A stretch of 64,000 bases of DNA. Origin: Luteibacter sp. Sphag1AF (GTDB lineage: Bacteria; Pseudomonadota; Gammaproteobacteria; Xanthomonadales; Rhodanobacteraceae). A model generated the notes under the pieces. That model was given only the letters and a program-made list of their open reading frames with translations. It was not told where the DNA came from and made no database searches. Below, piece after piece: positions 21,955-30,193 of the stretch (position 1 is its first letter; every line of letters begins with the position of its first letter). Where the stretch lies: contig NZ_JACHYH010000001.1 in assembly GCF_014192715.1 (NCBI RefSeq), positions 1,453,222 through 1,517,221 on the forward strand, in the 5' to 3' direction. The position numbers and the translations under genes are program-made.

Positions 21955-23505
21955 TCAGCGTAGCCCGAGGCGCCGCGCGCTGCGCGCCAGGTTGGCCCGG
22001 TCGATGCCCAGTGAGCGCGCCGCCGCCGCCCAGTTGCCGCCGTGCTGTTCCAGGTGCGTTTCGATGATGCGGCGTTCATGGAACGCCAGCATCGTGCGCA
22101 GGCTGCCGCGGGGCACGTCGTAGGTGGCTGCGGGCATGTCCAGCTCGCCGGGCGCGGTGTCCGACAGATCGAGCGAGGCGGCGGTGAGCGTGAGCACCGG
22201 CTCGTCGTGGTCAGGCCGTGATGCGAGCGCACGCAGTACGCTGCGACCGATCAGGTGTTCCAGCTCGCGCACGTTGCCAGGCCAGCTGTGCTTGACCAGG
22301 GCATCGCGCGCGTCACCAGACAACCGGATGCCGACAATGCCCGCCCTCGACCGCGCTTCTTCAAGAAAGGCGCCGGCCAGAAGCAGAACGTCGCGTCCGC
22401 GCACGCGCAGCGATGGCACCACCAGCGGATACACGCTGAGGCGATGGAAAAGGTCGGCGCGATAGCTGCCGTCCTTCACGGCTTCCGCCAGATCGCGATT
22501 GGTCGCGGCAATGACGCGCACGTCGACCGTGTGCTCGCGATCCGAGCCGACGCGTTGCAGATGTCCGGTCTGCACCACTCGCAGCAACTTCGCCTGCACG
22601 CTGGGGCTCAACTCCCCTACTTCGTCCAGAAACAGCGTTCCCTTGTCCGCTGCCTCAAATTTGCCGCGACGTTCGCCGATGGCACCGGAAAAGGCACCGC
22701 GCACGTGGCCGAAGAGCTCGCTTTCGACCAGGTTCTCGGGAAGCGCGGCGCAGTTGATGCTCACAAGCGGCCGCGCGGCACGCGCCGAGCCTGCGTGGAT
22801 GGCGCGGGCCACCAGCTCTTTGCCTGTGCCGGTTTCACCCTGAATCAGCACGTTGAGATCGCTGGCCGCGACAACACGCACTTCTTCCATCAGGCGGAGG
22901 AAGGCGTCGCTACGGCCGATCAGCCCGCGCGGCGACCGTTCGGTGGCGGCCTTGCGGAACGCGTCGGCGCGACGGCGCTCTGTCGTGGCATAGACGCGCA
23001 AGGCTGTCATGCGCTCGGAGGCGACGACGGTCGCGGCGGCCAGCGCGGCGAAGGAAGCCAGTGAGGTCATGTCCACCGCATCGAATCGGCCCGGGTCGAG
23101 GGCATCCAGCGTGATGACGCCCCACGTGCGTCCGTCCACACGCAAGCGTGCGCCCATGCAGTCGTGCACCTGAAGGCGTCCCTTCTGGTTGGGGATCAAT
23201 CCGTCGTACGGATCGGGGAGCGCGCAATCGTACGGGAAGCGCGTGGGCGCATCGCTGGCTACGAAAATCTTCAAACGCGGATGATCGTGAATGGAGAATC
23301 GTCGGCCGAGTGTGTCTTCACTGAGGCCGTCGACGCACAGCGGAATGAGCACGTCGTTTTCGAGGCGGAGCAGTGCCGCCGCATCGCAGGGGAAGTGGGC
23401 ACGCAGTGCGCCGACGAGTCGCGCATAGCGCGTGTCGTCAGCCATTTCCCGGGTGAGGTCTTCCACCAGCGGCAGGATGCCGGAAAGCAATGATGTGGGA
23501 GTCAT
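21955..23505 (-). CDS. norR: Nitric-oxide responsive sigma-54 activator NorR
   Basis: A 516-residue enhancer-binding protein. It has an N-terminal GAF domain (about residues 20-170, the site of the NO-sensing iron in E. coli NorR), a sigma-54 AAA+ domain (GETGTGKE Walker A, then the ESELFGHVRGAFSGA loop, FLDEVGEL Walker B) and a C-terminal Fis-type helix-turn-helix (NWAAAARSLGIDRANLARSARRLG). The sigma-54 contact loop reads GAFSGA instead of the usual GAFTGA, a conservative change. It is divergent from hmp, and NorR-type boxes lie between them, so it probably activates hmp when nitric oxide is present. The ATG at 23505 starts the GAF domain properly; one at 23559 overlaps the binding site. 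Confidence 0.9.
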   Translation of the reverse strand: MTPTSLLSGILPLVEDLTREMADDTRYARLVGALRAHFPCDAAALLRLENDVLIPLCVDGLSEDTLGRRFSIHDHPRLKIFVASDAPTRFPYDCALPDPYDGLIPNQKGRLQVHDCMGARLRVDGRTWGVITLDALDPGRFDAVDMTSLASFAALAAATVVASERMTALRVYATTERRRADAFRKAATERSPRGLIGRSDAFLRLMEEVRVVAASDLNVLIQGETGTGKELVARAIHAGSARAARPLVSINCAALPENLVESELFGHVRGAFSGAIGERRGKFEAADKGTLFLDEVGELSPSVQAKLLRVVQTGHLQRVGSDREHTVDVRVIAATNRDLAEAVKDGSYRADLFHRLSVYPLVVPSLRVRGRDVLLLAGAFLEEARSRAGIVGIRLSGDARDALVKHSWPGNVRELEHLIGRSVLRALASRPDHDEPVLTLTAASLDLSDTAPGELDMPAATYDVPRGSLRTMLAFHERRIIETHLEQHGGNWAAAARSLGIDRANLARSARRLGLR

Positions 23506-23544
23506 AGCGACAACGTCGAGTCCATTCGACAGCAAAAGCTGACA

Positions 23545-23555
23545 GTCATAGTGAC
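23545..23555. promoter_or_regulatory. NorR-type binding site between norR and hmp
   Basis: GTCATAGTGAC is a near-palindromic site that fits the GT-N7-AC pattern known for NorR enhancers. A second, imperfect copy, GTCATAGCGAC, lies at 23501-23511 over the norR start codon. Their position 110-170 bases ahead of hmp suits sigma-54 enhancer sites. A matching -24/-12 promoter with correct spacing was not found. Confidence 0.55.
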
Positions 23556-23670
23556 GCAAGCCTTACGTAACAGCTTGCTTTTCTGCGCATCTTACGATGG
23601 CACGAATTCTGATTGCACATCAGTAACGATTGTCGCTGCGAGCGACGACGTCCATTGTTGTGAGGTCTGC

Positions 23671-24846
23671 ATGTTATCCGCCGAACATATCGCCATCGTA
23701 AAGGCCACAGTGCCTCTTCTGGAAGCGCACGGTGAAGTACTGACAAACCACTTCTACCGTCTCCTTCTCGACAAGCATCCAGCGATGCGATCCATGTTCA
23801 ACAATGTGCGGCAAGCCAATGGTGAACAGGCACGGGCGCTGTCGCATCGCCTGCTGCACTATGCGCGAAACATTGATCGCATGGAAACACTGGGTCCTGT
23901 GATATCCACCATTTGCAGCAAGCACGTATCAAAATACGTGCAGCCCGAACACTATGCCATGGTCGGCGCGTGTCTGATCCGGACCATTCGTGATGTGCTC
24001 GGCGAGCGTACGGCTACCGATGCGCTGATTGCCGCGTGGAGTGCTGCATACGCGCAGTTTGCCAGCATTCTTGTTGGCGCGGAGTTTCAGATTTACGGCG
24101 GCCGGGAGCGTGCACCCGGTGGATGGCGCGGACTTCGTCCGTTCGTCGTGGTGTCGCGCACGATGGAGTGCAGGGAGATTGTGTCGCTGCGTCTGCGTCC
24201 GCTGGATGGTGGTGAGGTGTCGCAACACGTGCCGGGCCAGTACATCGGCTTGTCGGTCACGATCAACGATGAAGAGTTCAGGAGAAATTACTCATTGTCG
24301 TCTGCTGCCAACGGGCATACGTATCGCATCAGCGTAAAGCGCGAGCCGGGAGGTCGCGTGTCCGGCTATCTGCACGATCACATCGGCGTGGGCGATGTGC
24401 TGTCACTTTATCCGCCGTCTGGCGAGTTCACGCTGCGGGACAGCGACCGACCGCTGGCGCTCATCAGCGCGGGTGTGGGCATCACGCCCATGATGGCGAT
24501 GCTGGAGGCGGGCATGCGTGCGGGGCGTGCGATCAACTTCATCCACGCAGCACGCGAGCGCGCCGTGCACGCATTCCGTCAGCACGTGGATGACCTGGCC
24601 GTCAGCTATCCTTTGATGCGGCGGTTCTATTGCTACGAGCGCGTGGAGGCGGACGACGCGGCCGCCGAAGGCTTGCTCACCCGGGAGCGCCTGCGGGAAT
24701 GGTTGCCCGATACGCGCCAATTGGACGTCTACGTGCTTGGCCCGCTGGCGTTCATGCGTGCGGTGCGGGTGCATCTGGAAGCGGTGGGCATTCCATGGAC
24801 CGACGTGCGCTATGAGTTCTTCGGCGTGGCATCGCTGATGGATTGA
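23671..24846 (+). CDS. hmp: Flavohemoprotein, nitric oxide dioxygenase
   Basis: A 391-residue flavohemoglobin that oxidises nitric oxide to nitrate with O2 and NADH/NADPH. The globin domain fills residues 1-140 (distal region YRLLLDKHPAMRSMFN, proximal histidine in CSKHVSKYVQ), the FAD domain follows with RRNYSLSS, and the NAD domain has ISAGVGITPMMAML and the end YVLGPLAFMRAV, ending in YEFFG. It protects against nitrosative stress. The ATG at 23671 follows GAGG at good spacing; the open frame further upstream covers regulatory DNA. Divergent norR and the NorR-like sites indicate control by nitric oxide. Confidence 0.95.
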   Translation: MLSAEHIAIVKATVPLLEAHGEVLTNHFYRLLLDKHPAMRSMFNNVRQANGEQARALSHRLLHYARNIDRMETLGPVISTICSKHVSKYVQPEHYAMVGACLIRTIRDVLGERTATDALIAAWSAAYAQFASILVGAEFQIYGGRERAPGGWRGLRPFVVVSRTMECREIVSLRLRPLDGGEVSQHVPGQYIGLSVTINDEEFRRNYSLSSAANGHTYRISVKREPGGRVSGYLHDHIGVGDVLSLYPPSGEFTLRDSDRPLALISAGVGITPMMAMLEAGMRAGRAINFIHAARERAVHAFRQHVDDLAVSYPLMRRFYCYERVEADDAAAEGLLTRERLREWLPDTRQLDVYVLGPLAFMRAVRVHLEAVGIPWTDVRYEFFGVASLMD

Positions 24847-24865
24847 CCCGGGTCCACGTTGATCC

Positions 24866-24884
24866 GGTAATGATTCGCACTTAG
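24866..24884 (+). promoter_or_regulatory. Weak Fur-box-like sequence upstream of the PepSY gene
   Basis: GGTAATGATTCGCACTTAG matches the left half of the classical Fur box well (9 of 10) but the right half poorly. PepSY-associated proteins are often iron-regulated, which makes the match worth noting. It lies about 95 bases before the PepSY gene start. Confidence 0.25.
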
Positions 24885-24977
24885 CATGACGCGATACCTT
24901 TGCCAGGCGATCCGCATGTTCTTACGCTCCTGCCCTTTCATGCACCGTGATGGCGTGCACGTGCGCGAGGCTGCGGC

Positions 24978-26075
24978 ATGAATGTATCGCGCTCACCGCG
25001 ACGGGTTCGCGTTCTGCTGAAAACCCTGCACCTGTGGCTGGGGTTGTCGCTTGGCGTGGTGCTGTCGCTGGTCTGCATGGCCGGCAGCGTGCTGATGTTT
25101 GAAGATCCGCTGGTTGCAGCGATGCATCCGGAGCTGATTGATCGTCCATCACCCGATCTGGGCGTGCAGGGTAAAGCGCTGCAAACGATCATGGCGTCGT
25201 CCGAAGGAAAGTCGCTGCGCAGCATCAGTTTGCCGGACGATGACTTTCCCGTGTTCGAGGGGGCGCTGCCCGGGCGCGGCAAAATCTACTTTGATGGCAC
25301 GACGGGTGAGGTCGTTCTCCGCCGCAGCGGGTCATCGGACCCACTGCTGCTGTTGATGGACTGGCACACGCATCTGCTCTCCGGAAAAATTGGCGAGACC
25401 GTGCTCGGCTGTGTCGCCCTGACCGGTCTTTTCATGATCCTCTCCGGCGTATGGCTTTATTGGCCCGGCCGCCGCCGCGCGCTGACCCATCTTCGTCCGC
25501 ATGCCCGGCCACCCATCCAGCGTTGGGCAAGCTGGCATCGCTTTGTGGGTGTGATGGCGTTGCCACTGTTGCTGGTAATGATCGGAACCGGCACCACCAT
25601 GGCGTACCGTGGATCGGTGCGTGCGGGGCTGATGAGCCTGTTTGGCGAGCCGCCATCGCAGCGGCCGCCCGATGTGCCCTGGGTCGAGAAGCCCGTGAAC
25701 TGGAGCGCCGTGCTGGTGGCGGCGCAGGAAGCGGCTCCGGATGCGCAGATCAGCCGCCTGAACCTGCCTGCGCGTGATGGCGCGGCACTGGTCGTGCGCC
25801 TGCGCCGGCCCGGCGAATGGAATCCCACGGGCCGCAGCACGCTGTGGATGGATGCGCCGGCCGCCCGTGTGCTGGGAGGTGAGGATGCGACGCGTGCAGG
25901 CACGGGTTCGCGTATTTCCAACGCGCTGTTCCCCATCCATTCGGCTGCCGTGGGGGGCATGCTGTGGCGCGTGGTGGCCAGCTTCACCGGCCTGCTTCCG
26001 ATGTTCATGCTGGTAACCGGCTTTCTCTTCTGGCGCGCCCGCCGCAATCGCCCGCCCGGCCGCGCTTTAGGGTGA
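24978..26075 (+). CDS. PepSY-associated transmembrane protein
   Basis: A 365-residue inner-membrane protein with about four membrane segments: TLHLWLGLSLGVVLSLVCMAG near the start, TVLGCVALTGLFMILSGVWLYW and GVMALPLLLVMIGTGTT in the middle, and FTGLLPMFMLVTGFLFW at the end. Two PepSY-type extracytoplasmic loops lie between them. The family is often encoded with TonB-dependent siderophore receptors and some members act as ferric-siderophore reductases; here no receptor gene adjoins, so the role is inferred only. Possible weak Fur site upstream. Confidence 0.82.
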   Translation: MNVSRSPRRVRVLLKTLHLWLGLSLGVVLSLVCMAGSVLMFEDPLVAAMHPELIDRPSPDLGVQGKALQTIMASSEGKSLRSISLPDDDFPVFEGALPGRGKIYFDGTTGEVVLRRSGSSDPLLLLMDWHTHLLSGKIGETVLGCVALTGLFMILSGVWLYWPGRRRALTHLRPHARPPIQRWASWHRFVGVMALPLLLVMIGTGTTMAYRGSVRAGLMSLFGEPPSQRPPDVPWVEKPVNWSAVLVAAQEAAPDAQISRLNLPARDGAALVVRLRRPGEWNPTGRSTLWMDAPAARVLGGEDATRAGTGSRISNALFPIHSAAVGGMLWRVVASFTGLLPMFMLVTGFLFWRARRNRPPGRALG

Positions 26076-26158
26076 TGCCCCGGCACCGCCCTGAACCGGT
26101 CTGTTCCCCGCCAGAAGTGGCCCTCTAAGATAGCGGCCACTTTCAGCGGGAACCCGCC

Positions 26159-27001
26159 ATGTTGATCGCCCGACTTTTCTGCGCCAGCGCACTGGCCGCT
26201 GCATCCTTCGCCGCTTATGCAGGGCAGCCCGAGTGGACTCAACCCGAGGCCCCGTTCAAGGTCTACGGCAACACGTACTACGTGGGTTCGCGCGGGTTAT
26301 CCGCCATCCTCGTGACCTCACCGAAGGGGCATGTGCTGATCGACGCAACGGAAGACGTCAATGCCCCCATGATCGAGGCGAACGTGCGCGCGCTCGGCTT
26401 CAAGGTGGAAGACATCCGCGTGATCCTCAACTCGCACGCACACGCTGATCATGCAGGCGCCATTGCGGCGATTGCCCGCGACAGTGGTGCCGAAGTGCGC
26501 GCCAGCCCCGCCAGCGCCCATGCACTGCGCCTCGGCGGCAACGACCCGAATGATCCTCAATTCGGTGAGGCACCGCTGTTTCCACCTGTGAAAGAGGTGG
26601 ACGAACTCAGCCCGGGCGAAACCGTGCATGTGGGCGATCTTGCCCTGACCTCGCATGCGACGCCGGGACACACGCTCGGTGGCACCACCTGGACGTGGCG
26701 CTCGTGCGAAGGAGAGCGTTGCCTGAACATCGTTTACGGCGACAGCCTCACGCCCTTCTCGAAGGACGGCTATCGCTTCTCGGCAGACGCGAAGAAGCTG
26801 GCCGCCTATCGCAAGGGAATTGAAACGGTTTCTAACCTGCCTTGCGACATTCTCATCACGGCCCATCCCGACGTGGTCGATCTGATGAGCAAGGTGGACG
26901 CGCACGCATCGCTGGAAGACAAGCATGCCTGCCAGGCTTATGCCGTCTGGGCCACGGGCAAGCTGGATGCGCGACTCGCGAAGGAGCGCGCCGCCCACTG
27001 A
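26159..27001 (+). CDS. Subclass B3 metallo-beta-lactamase
   Basis: A 280-residue periplasmic zinc hydrolase with a signal peptide (cleavage near AAYAG). The zinc ligands are all present: HAHADH (H93, H95, D97, H98), H171 in ATPGHTLGG and H236 in LITAHPD. The pattern and the lack of a Cys ligand place it in subclass B3, which also includes L1 of Stenotrophomonas and chromosomal enzymes of environmental bacteria; these hydrolyse penicillins, cephalosporins and carbapenems. It looks like a resident chromosomal gene: GC content matches its neighbours and no mobile element or AmpR-type regulator adjoins. Activity and spectrum cannot be judged from sequence. Confidence 0.88.
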   Translation: MLIARLFCASALAAASFAAYAGQPEWTQPEAPFKVYGNTYYVGSRGLSAILVTSPKGHVLIDATEDVNAPMIEANVRALGFKVEDIRVILNSHAHADHAGAIAAIARDSGAEVRASPASAHALRLGGNDPNDPQFGEAPLFPPVKEVDELSPGETVHVGDLALTSHATPGHTLGGTTWTWRSCEGERCLNIVYGDSLTPFSKDGYRFSADAKKLAAYRKGIETVSNLPCDILITAHPDVVDLMSKVDAHASLEDKHACQAYAVWATGKLDARLAKERAAH

Positions 27002-27013
27002 GGCCAGCGTGCG

Positions 27014-27928
27014 TTACGACGCCAGCATCCTGCCGATGCGGGCGTCTTTCTCGGCCCACAGCTCGTTGACCCACAGCTGGAAGCGCTCGCGGAAGGCGGC
27101 GTCGCCTTCGTAATCGCCACGTAGCTCAGCGAGCAGCGGCAACTGCCGCACGTGCACGCGGATCTCGCGGATGCGTCCGGCGATGAGGTCCATCATGCTT
27201 CCCGGCCCCTGCGGATACACGATGGTCACGTCCAGCAGGGAGCGCATGGCATCGCCCATCGCATCCATCACGAAGGCAACGCCGCCTGCTTTCGGGCGCA
27301 GCAGATGGGTGTACGGCGACTTCTGGGCGGCGTGCTTGGCGGGCGTGAAACGGGTGCCTTCGGTGAAGTTCATCACTGACACCGGCACGCTGCGGAATTT
27401 TTCACAGGCCCGGCGCGTGGCTTCGCGATCTTTACCGCGCAACTCCGGATGAGCTTCCAGCTTTTCCCGCGAGTAGCGCTTCATGAACGGGAAATCCAGA
27501 GCCCACCATGCCGGTCCCAGGAGCGGAACCCAGATCAGTTCGCTTTTGAGGAAGAAGCGGAAAAACGGAATGCGCCGGTTGAACAGCTTCTGCAAAACGG
27601 GGATGTCCACCCAGCTCTGGTGATTGCAGATGACGAGAAAGTTCTCCCGGCTTTGCAGGTGCTCAAGGCCGTCCACCCGCCACTGGATGCGGGTGAACAC
27701 GTCGAACAGCTTCGAATTTCTGGCGATCCAGCTTTCTGCCAACGCCACCAGTCCCCGCGTGCACAGCTGTCGGACGGCCCGGATCGGGACGATCAGCTTC
27801 ACAAAAGTAAGCGCGAACAACGGCGTGATATGGCAGACGATGTTCAGGGCCAGCAGGAGGCAGACCAGCGGAATGCGCAAAAAGGCAGGAAGTGAAGCGA
27901 ACATGCGAGGCCAGAAATAGGGATGCAA
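27014..27928 (-). CDS. PlsC-type acyltransferase (YihG-like)
   Basis: A 304-residue membrane acyltransferase of the 1-acyl-glycerol-3-phosphate acyltransferase family. Two hydrophobic segments at the N-terminus (residues about 15-50) precede the catalytic NHQSWVD (HX4D) motif, and NFTEGTRFTP is the second conserved block. The length and layout resemble E. coli YihG, which modifies the acyl-chain composition of phospholipids. An ATG at 27904, eight codons later, is also possible. It is convergent to the B3 metallo-beta-lactamase gene. Confidence 0.85.
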   Translation of the reverse strand: MHPYFWPRMFASLPAFLRIPLVCLLLALNIVCHITPLFALTFVKLIVPIRAVRQLCTRGLVALAESWIARNSKLFDVFTRIQWRVDGLEHLQSRENFLVICNHQSWVDIPVLQKLFNRRIPFFRFFLKSELIWVPLLGPAWWALDFPFMKRYSREKLEAHPELRGKDREATRRACEKFRSVPVSVMNFTEGTRFTPAKHAAQKSPYTHLLRPKAGGVAFVMDAMGDAMRSLLDVTIVYPQGPGSMMDLIAGRIREIRVHVRQLPLLAELRGDYEGDAAFRERFQLWVNELWAEKDARIGRMLAS

Positions 27929-27979
27929 GGCCCAAAGACTAACGGGTTGACGGCCCGAAGCGACAGCCCTGACGCCAAA

Positions 27980-28006
27980 GCGGGCGGGTCGTGACGACCC
28001 GCCCGC
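27980..28006 (-). terminator. Strong hairpin after the S53 protease gene
   Basis: A perfect 12-base-pair stem (27980-27991 with 27995-28006) and a 3-base loop lie 30 bases beyond the stop of the protease gene. Read on the minus strand it is followed by TTTGG, so the T-run is short. It probably ends the protease transcript and separates it from the acyltransferase gene. Confidence 0.6.
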
Positions 28007-28036
28007 TGATGGTTGACGCTTCAGGCGTGTGCCCGG

Positions 28037-29947
28037 TCAGAGTCCCGCTTTCAGGAACTGAGCATAGTTACCCACATTCAGCGTGCCGATGCCGGCGCCC
28101 GGCTCATAGCCGCCCTTGCCGTGATAGAACCAGTTGTCGCCTGCCTTGATGTCAGTAAACGGCGAGTATTTGCCGTACCTGACCGTGTCAGTAAGCAGAT
28201 ACAGCTGGGGATTCCAGAAACCGATCCGGTGTCCCGAGTTTTGCTTCAACAGGGCGGCCACGCCGTTGAGCTGCGGTGCCACGAAGCTGGTACCGCCCTC
28301 GCCTGTCACCACGCCATCCTCCGCGTCGGTGCTGGAAATGAGCAGATAACCGGTTTCAGGATCGGCGTTGAATGCGATGTCGGGCACGTTGCGGCCGGCA
28401 AAATTCGCCTTCAGGTTCAACAGGGTCAGCGGGGTCGTCTGGGTGTAACCCTCAAGGCTCTGGCTGGGGTTTTGGGCGACCAGCGATTGCCCGGGCTCAC
28501 TCTTGCGGATGCCTGGGGTGAAGAGCTGATAAAGCGGCGTTGGCCAGAACACGCTGACGCCGCCGCCACCGCCGACGGAAAACAGGTCGTACACGCCCGG
28601 GCGTACCTTGTCCAGGTAGGTTTGCAGGTAGTCCCAGCCCCAGACCTGCTCCTGGTCGATCGACGCCGTGGGGCCGCCGGAGAAGCTGAAGGTAAACGGC
28701 ACGGTCGTGCCACCCGCTGCCGTGATAAACGGATCAGCGGCTGGCGCGTCCACAGTCAGCGGTGCGCTGAAGGCCGTGTTGCCCAGGTCACGGACGGTGT
28801 CATAGGCGCCCGAATCGCCCGTCGCGGCGAACATCGAAATGCCCTGAGCGGCAGCTTCAAGGAAGACCTGGTGGAACGCGACGAGCTCACCCGTGTAGTC
28901 GCCACCGCTCAACGGTGAGTCGAAGTAGAACTCTTCCGGTTCACCCCAGCTGACCGAAATGCTGTCGGCGATGTTTTCCGACACGGCCTGATAGAACGCA
29001 CTAAGGAAACCGCCGCTGGTGTTCGGTGCGTCGTACACGCGAAGGTCGGCGAACGGTGCAAGACCGCCGGACTGCTCAACGTCCAGCGATGTTTCACCGC
29101 TGCCCGCATCTGAACTGATCACGCCACCGCCATCCACATGGATCTGGGTGATGCGGTTGGGCTTGGTCTGCAAGCCGATGAGTGACCAGTAGTCGTACGC
29201 GTCCTGCGGAATGAAGCCCGCCAGAGTCACGATGCCGATGGTGGAGCCCTTGCCGTTGATACCGGCCTTGTACAGCGGGTTGATGTTGTAGAAATTCGCC
29301 ACGTCGCCCACGGTGTACTCACCGGGCGTGTTGGTGGCTGTACTGCCCGACGCCGTTGTGAGCGTGGCAATGGCAGGTGCGGAACTGAGCGTGCCGGCCT
29401 TGTTGCTGTTGACGCGATGGGAAAGATACCTCGGCTCGTTGCTCAGGCCCGCCGCTACAACCAGCGTGCCGGACAGCGCTACCGGAAGCACGGGATGCTT
29501 GCTGGGCCGATGGAAACGATGGCCGTCGCGCTCGTAGTCATGCACCGGGGTCTGGAATGCGGTGGTGAACTGGCCCAGCGTGCCGGTGGCACGAATAGCC
29601 AGATGGCTGGGCAGCACTTCCACCTGCGTGATGCCGTTCTTCTGGAGGAACTGGCTAATTTGCTTCAGGTCATTGTCGCTGGGCCCGAAGCGCGATGCGA
29701 ACTGTGCCGTCGACAGGAAATGTCCGTATTGCGGACTGCCCGGCGTAGCGGTCTGATAAACGAATTGCTCCAGTGCCTCGGGGTGCTGAACTTTCAGCAC
29801 CAGCGTCACGTTAAGCGTCTGCGTCGGATCGGCCGAACCAAGATCTACCGTGGGACCTTTATCGCGCGCCGCAGCGGCGAAAGAGAACGACAACAGAACG
29901 GCCGTAAGGGCAGCCGCCAGAGCATGACGACGGAAGTTCGCGAGCAT
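28037..29947 (-). CDS. Secreted S53 family acid serine peptidase (sedolisin/kumamolisin type)
   Basis: A 636-residue pre-pro-enzyme. A signal peptide covers the first 27 residues (ending FAAAA), followed by the Pro-kumamolisin activation domain (about residues 40-180; GQFTTAFQTPVHDYERDG) and the S53 catalytic domain. The catalytic residues are E285 and D289 in ETSLD and S554 in GGTSFVAP, the Ser-Glu-Asp set of sedolisins; a late Asp/Gly-rich segment (FTDIKAGDNWF) fits the calcium site. Such enzymes are secreted and work at acid pH, giving extracellular protein degradation. The ATG at 29947 follows GGGAG eight bases upstream; two earlier ATGs would add 17 residues before the signal peptide. 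Confidence 0.9.
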   Translation of the reverse strand: MLANFRRHALAAALTAVLLSFSFAAAARDKGPTVDLGSADPTQTLNVTLVLKVQHPEALEQFVYQTATPGSPQYGHFLSTAQFASRFGPSDNDLKQISQFLQKNGITQVEVLPSHLAIRATGTLGQFTTAFQTPVHDYERDGHRFHRPSKHPVLPVALSGTLVVAAGLSNEPRYLSHRVNSNKAGTLSSAPAIATLTTASGSTATNTPGEYTVGDVANFYNINPLYKAGINGKGSTIGIVTLAGFIPQDAYDYWSLIGLQTKPNRITQIHVDGGGVISSDAGSGETSLDVEQSGGLAPFADLRVYDAPNTSGGFLSAFYQAVSENIADSISVSWGEPEEFYFDSPLSGGDYTGELVAFHQVFLEAAAQGISMFAATGDSGAYDTVRDLGNTAFSAPLTVDAPAADPFITAAGGTTVPFTFSFSGGPTASIDQEQVWGWDYLQTYLDKVRPGVYDLFSVGGGGGVSVFWPTPLYQLFTPGIRKSEPGQSLVAQNPSQSLEGYTQTTPLTLLNLKANFAGRNVPDIAFNADPETGYLLISSTDAEDGVVTGEGGTSFVAPQLNGVAALLKQNSGHRIGFWNPQLYLLTDTVRYGKYSPFTDIKAGDNWFYHGKGGYEPGAGIGTLNVGNYAQFLKAGL

Positions 29948-30193
29948 GAAAGTTTCTCCCATGAAGGTGATCGCGACAGCGCGGGACCCCCTGTTCATCG
30001 GGCGCTGGCCACCTGCAAGCTATCTCGCGAGTCTCCGCGATGGAAGAGTCTGGGTGTGTCGTAAGTATCTGCGCCGAAAGCGATTTATCTTGCGCAACTG
30101 AGCCGTGATGCGGCTTGCCGAAGCCGGGTGTCTCATGGGTGTTACAGGGGCCGGCGTGTGCTTAGGAAAAATTCTTACGTCGGCAAAGGTGCT

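Noticed and set aside
23595..23620. Sigma-54 promoter for hmp at TGGCAC...TTGCA
   Set aside because: The GG to GC distance is 14 bases instead of the required 10.
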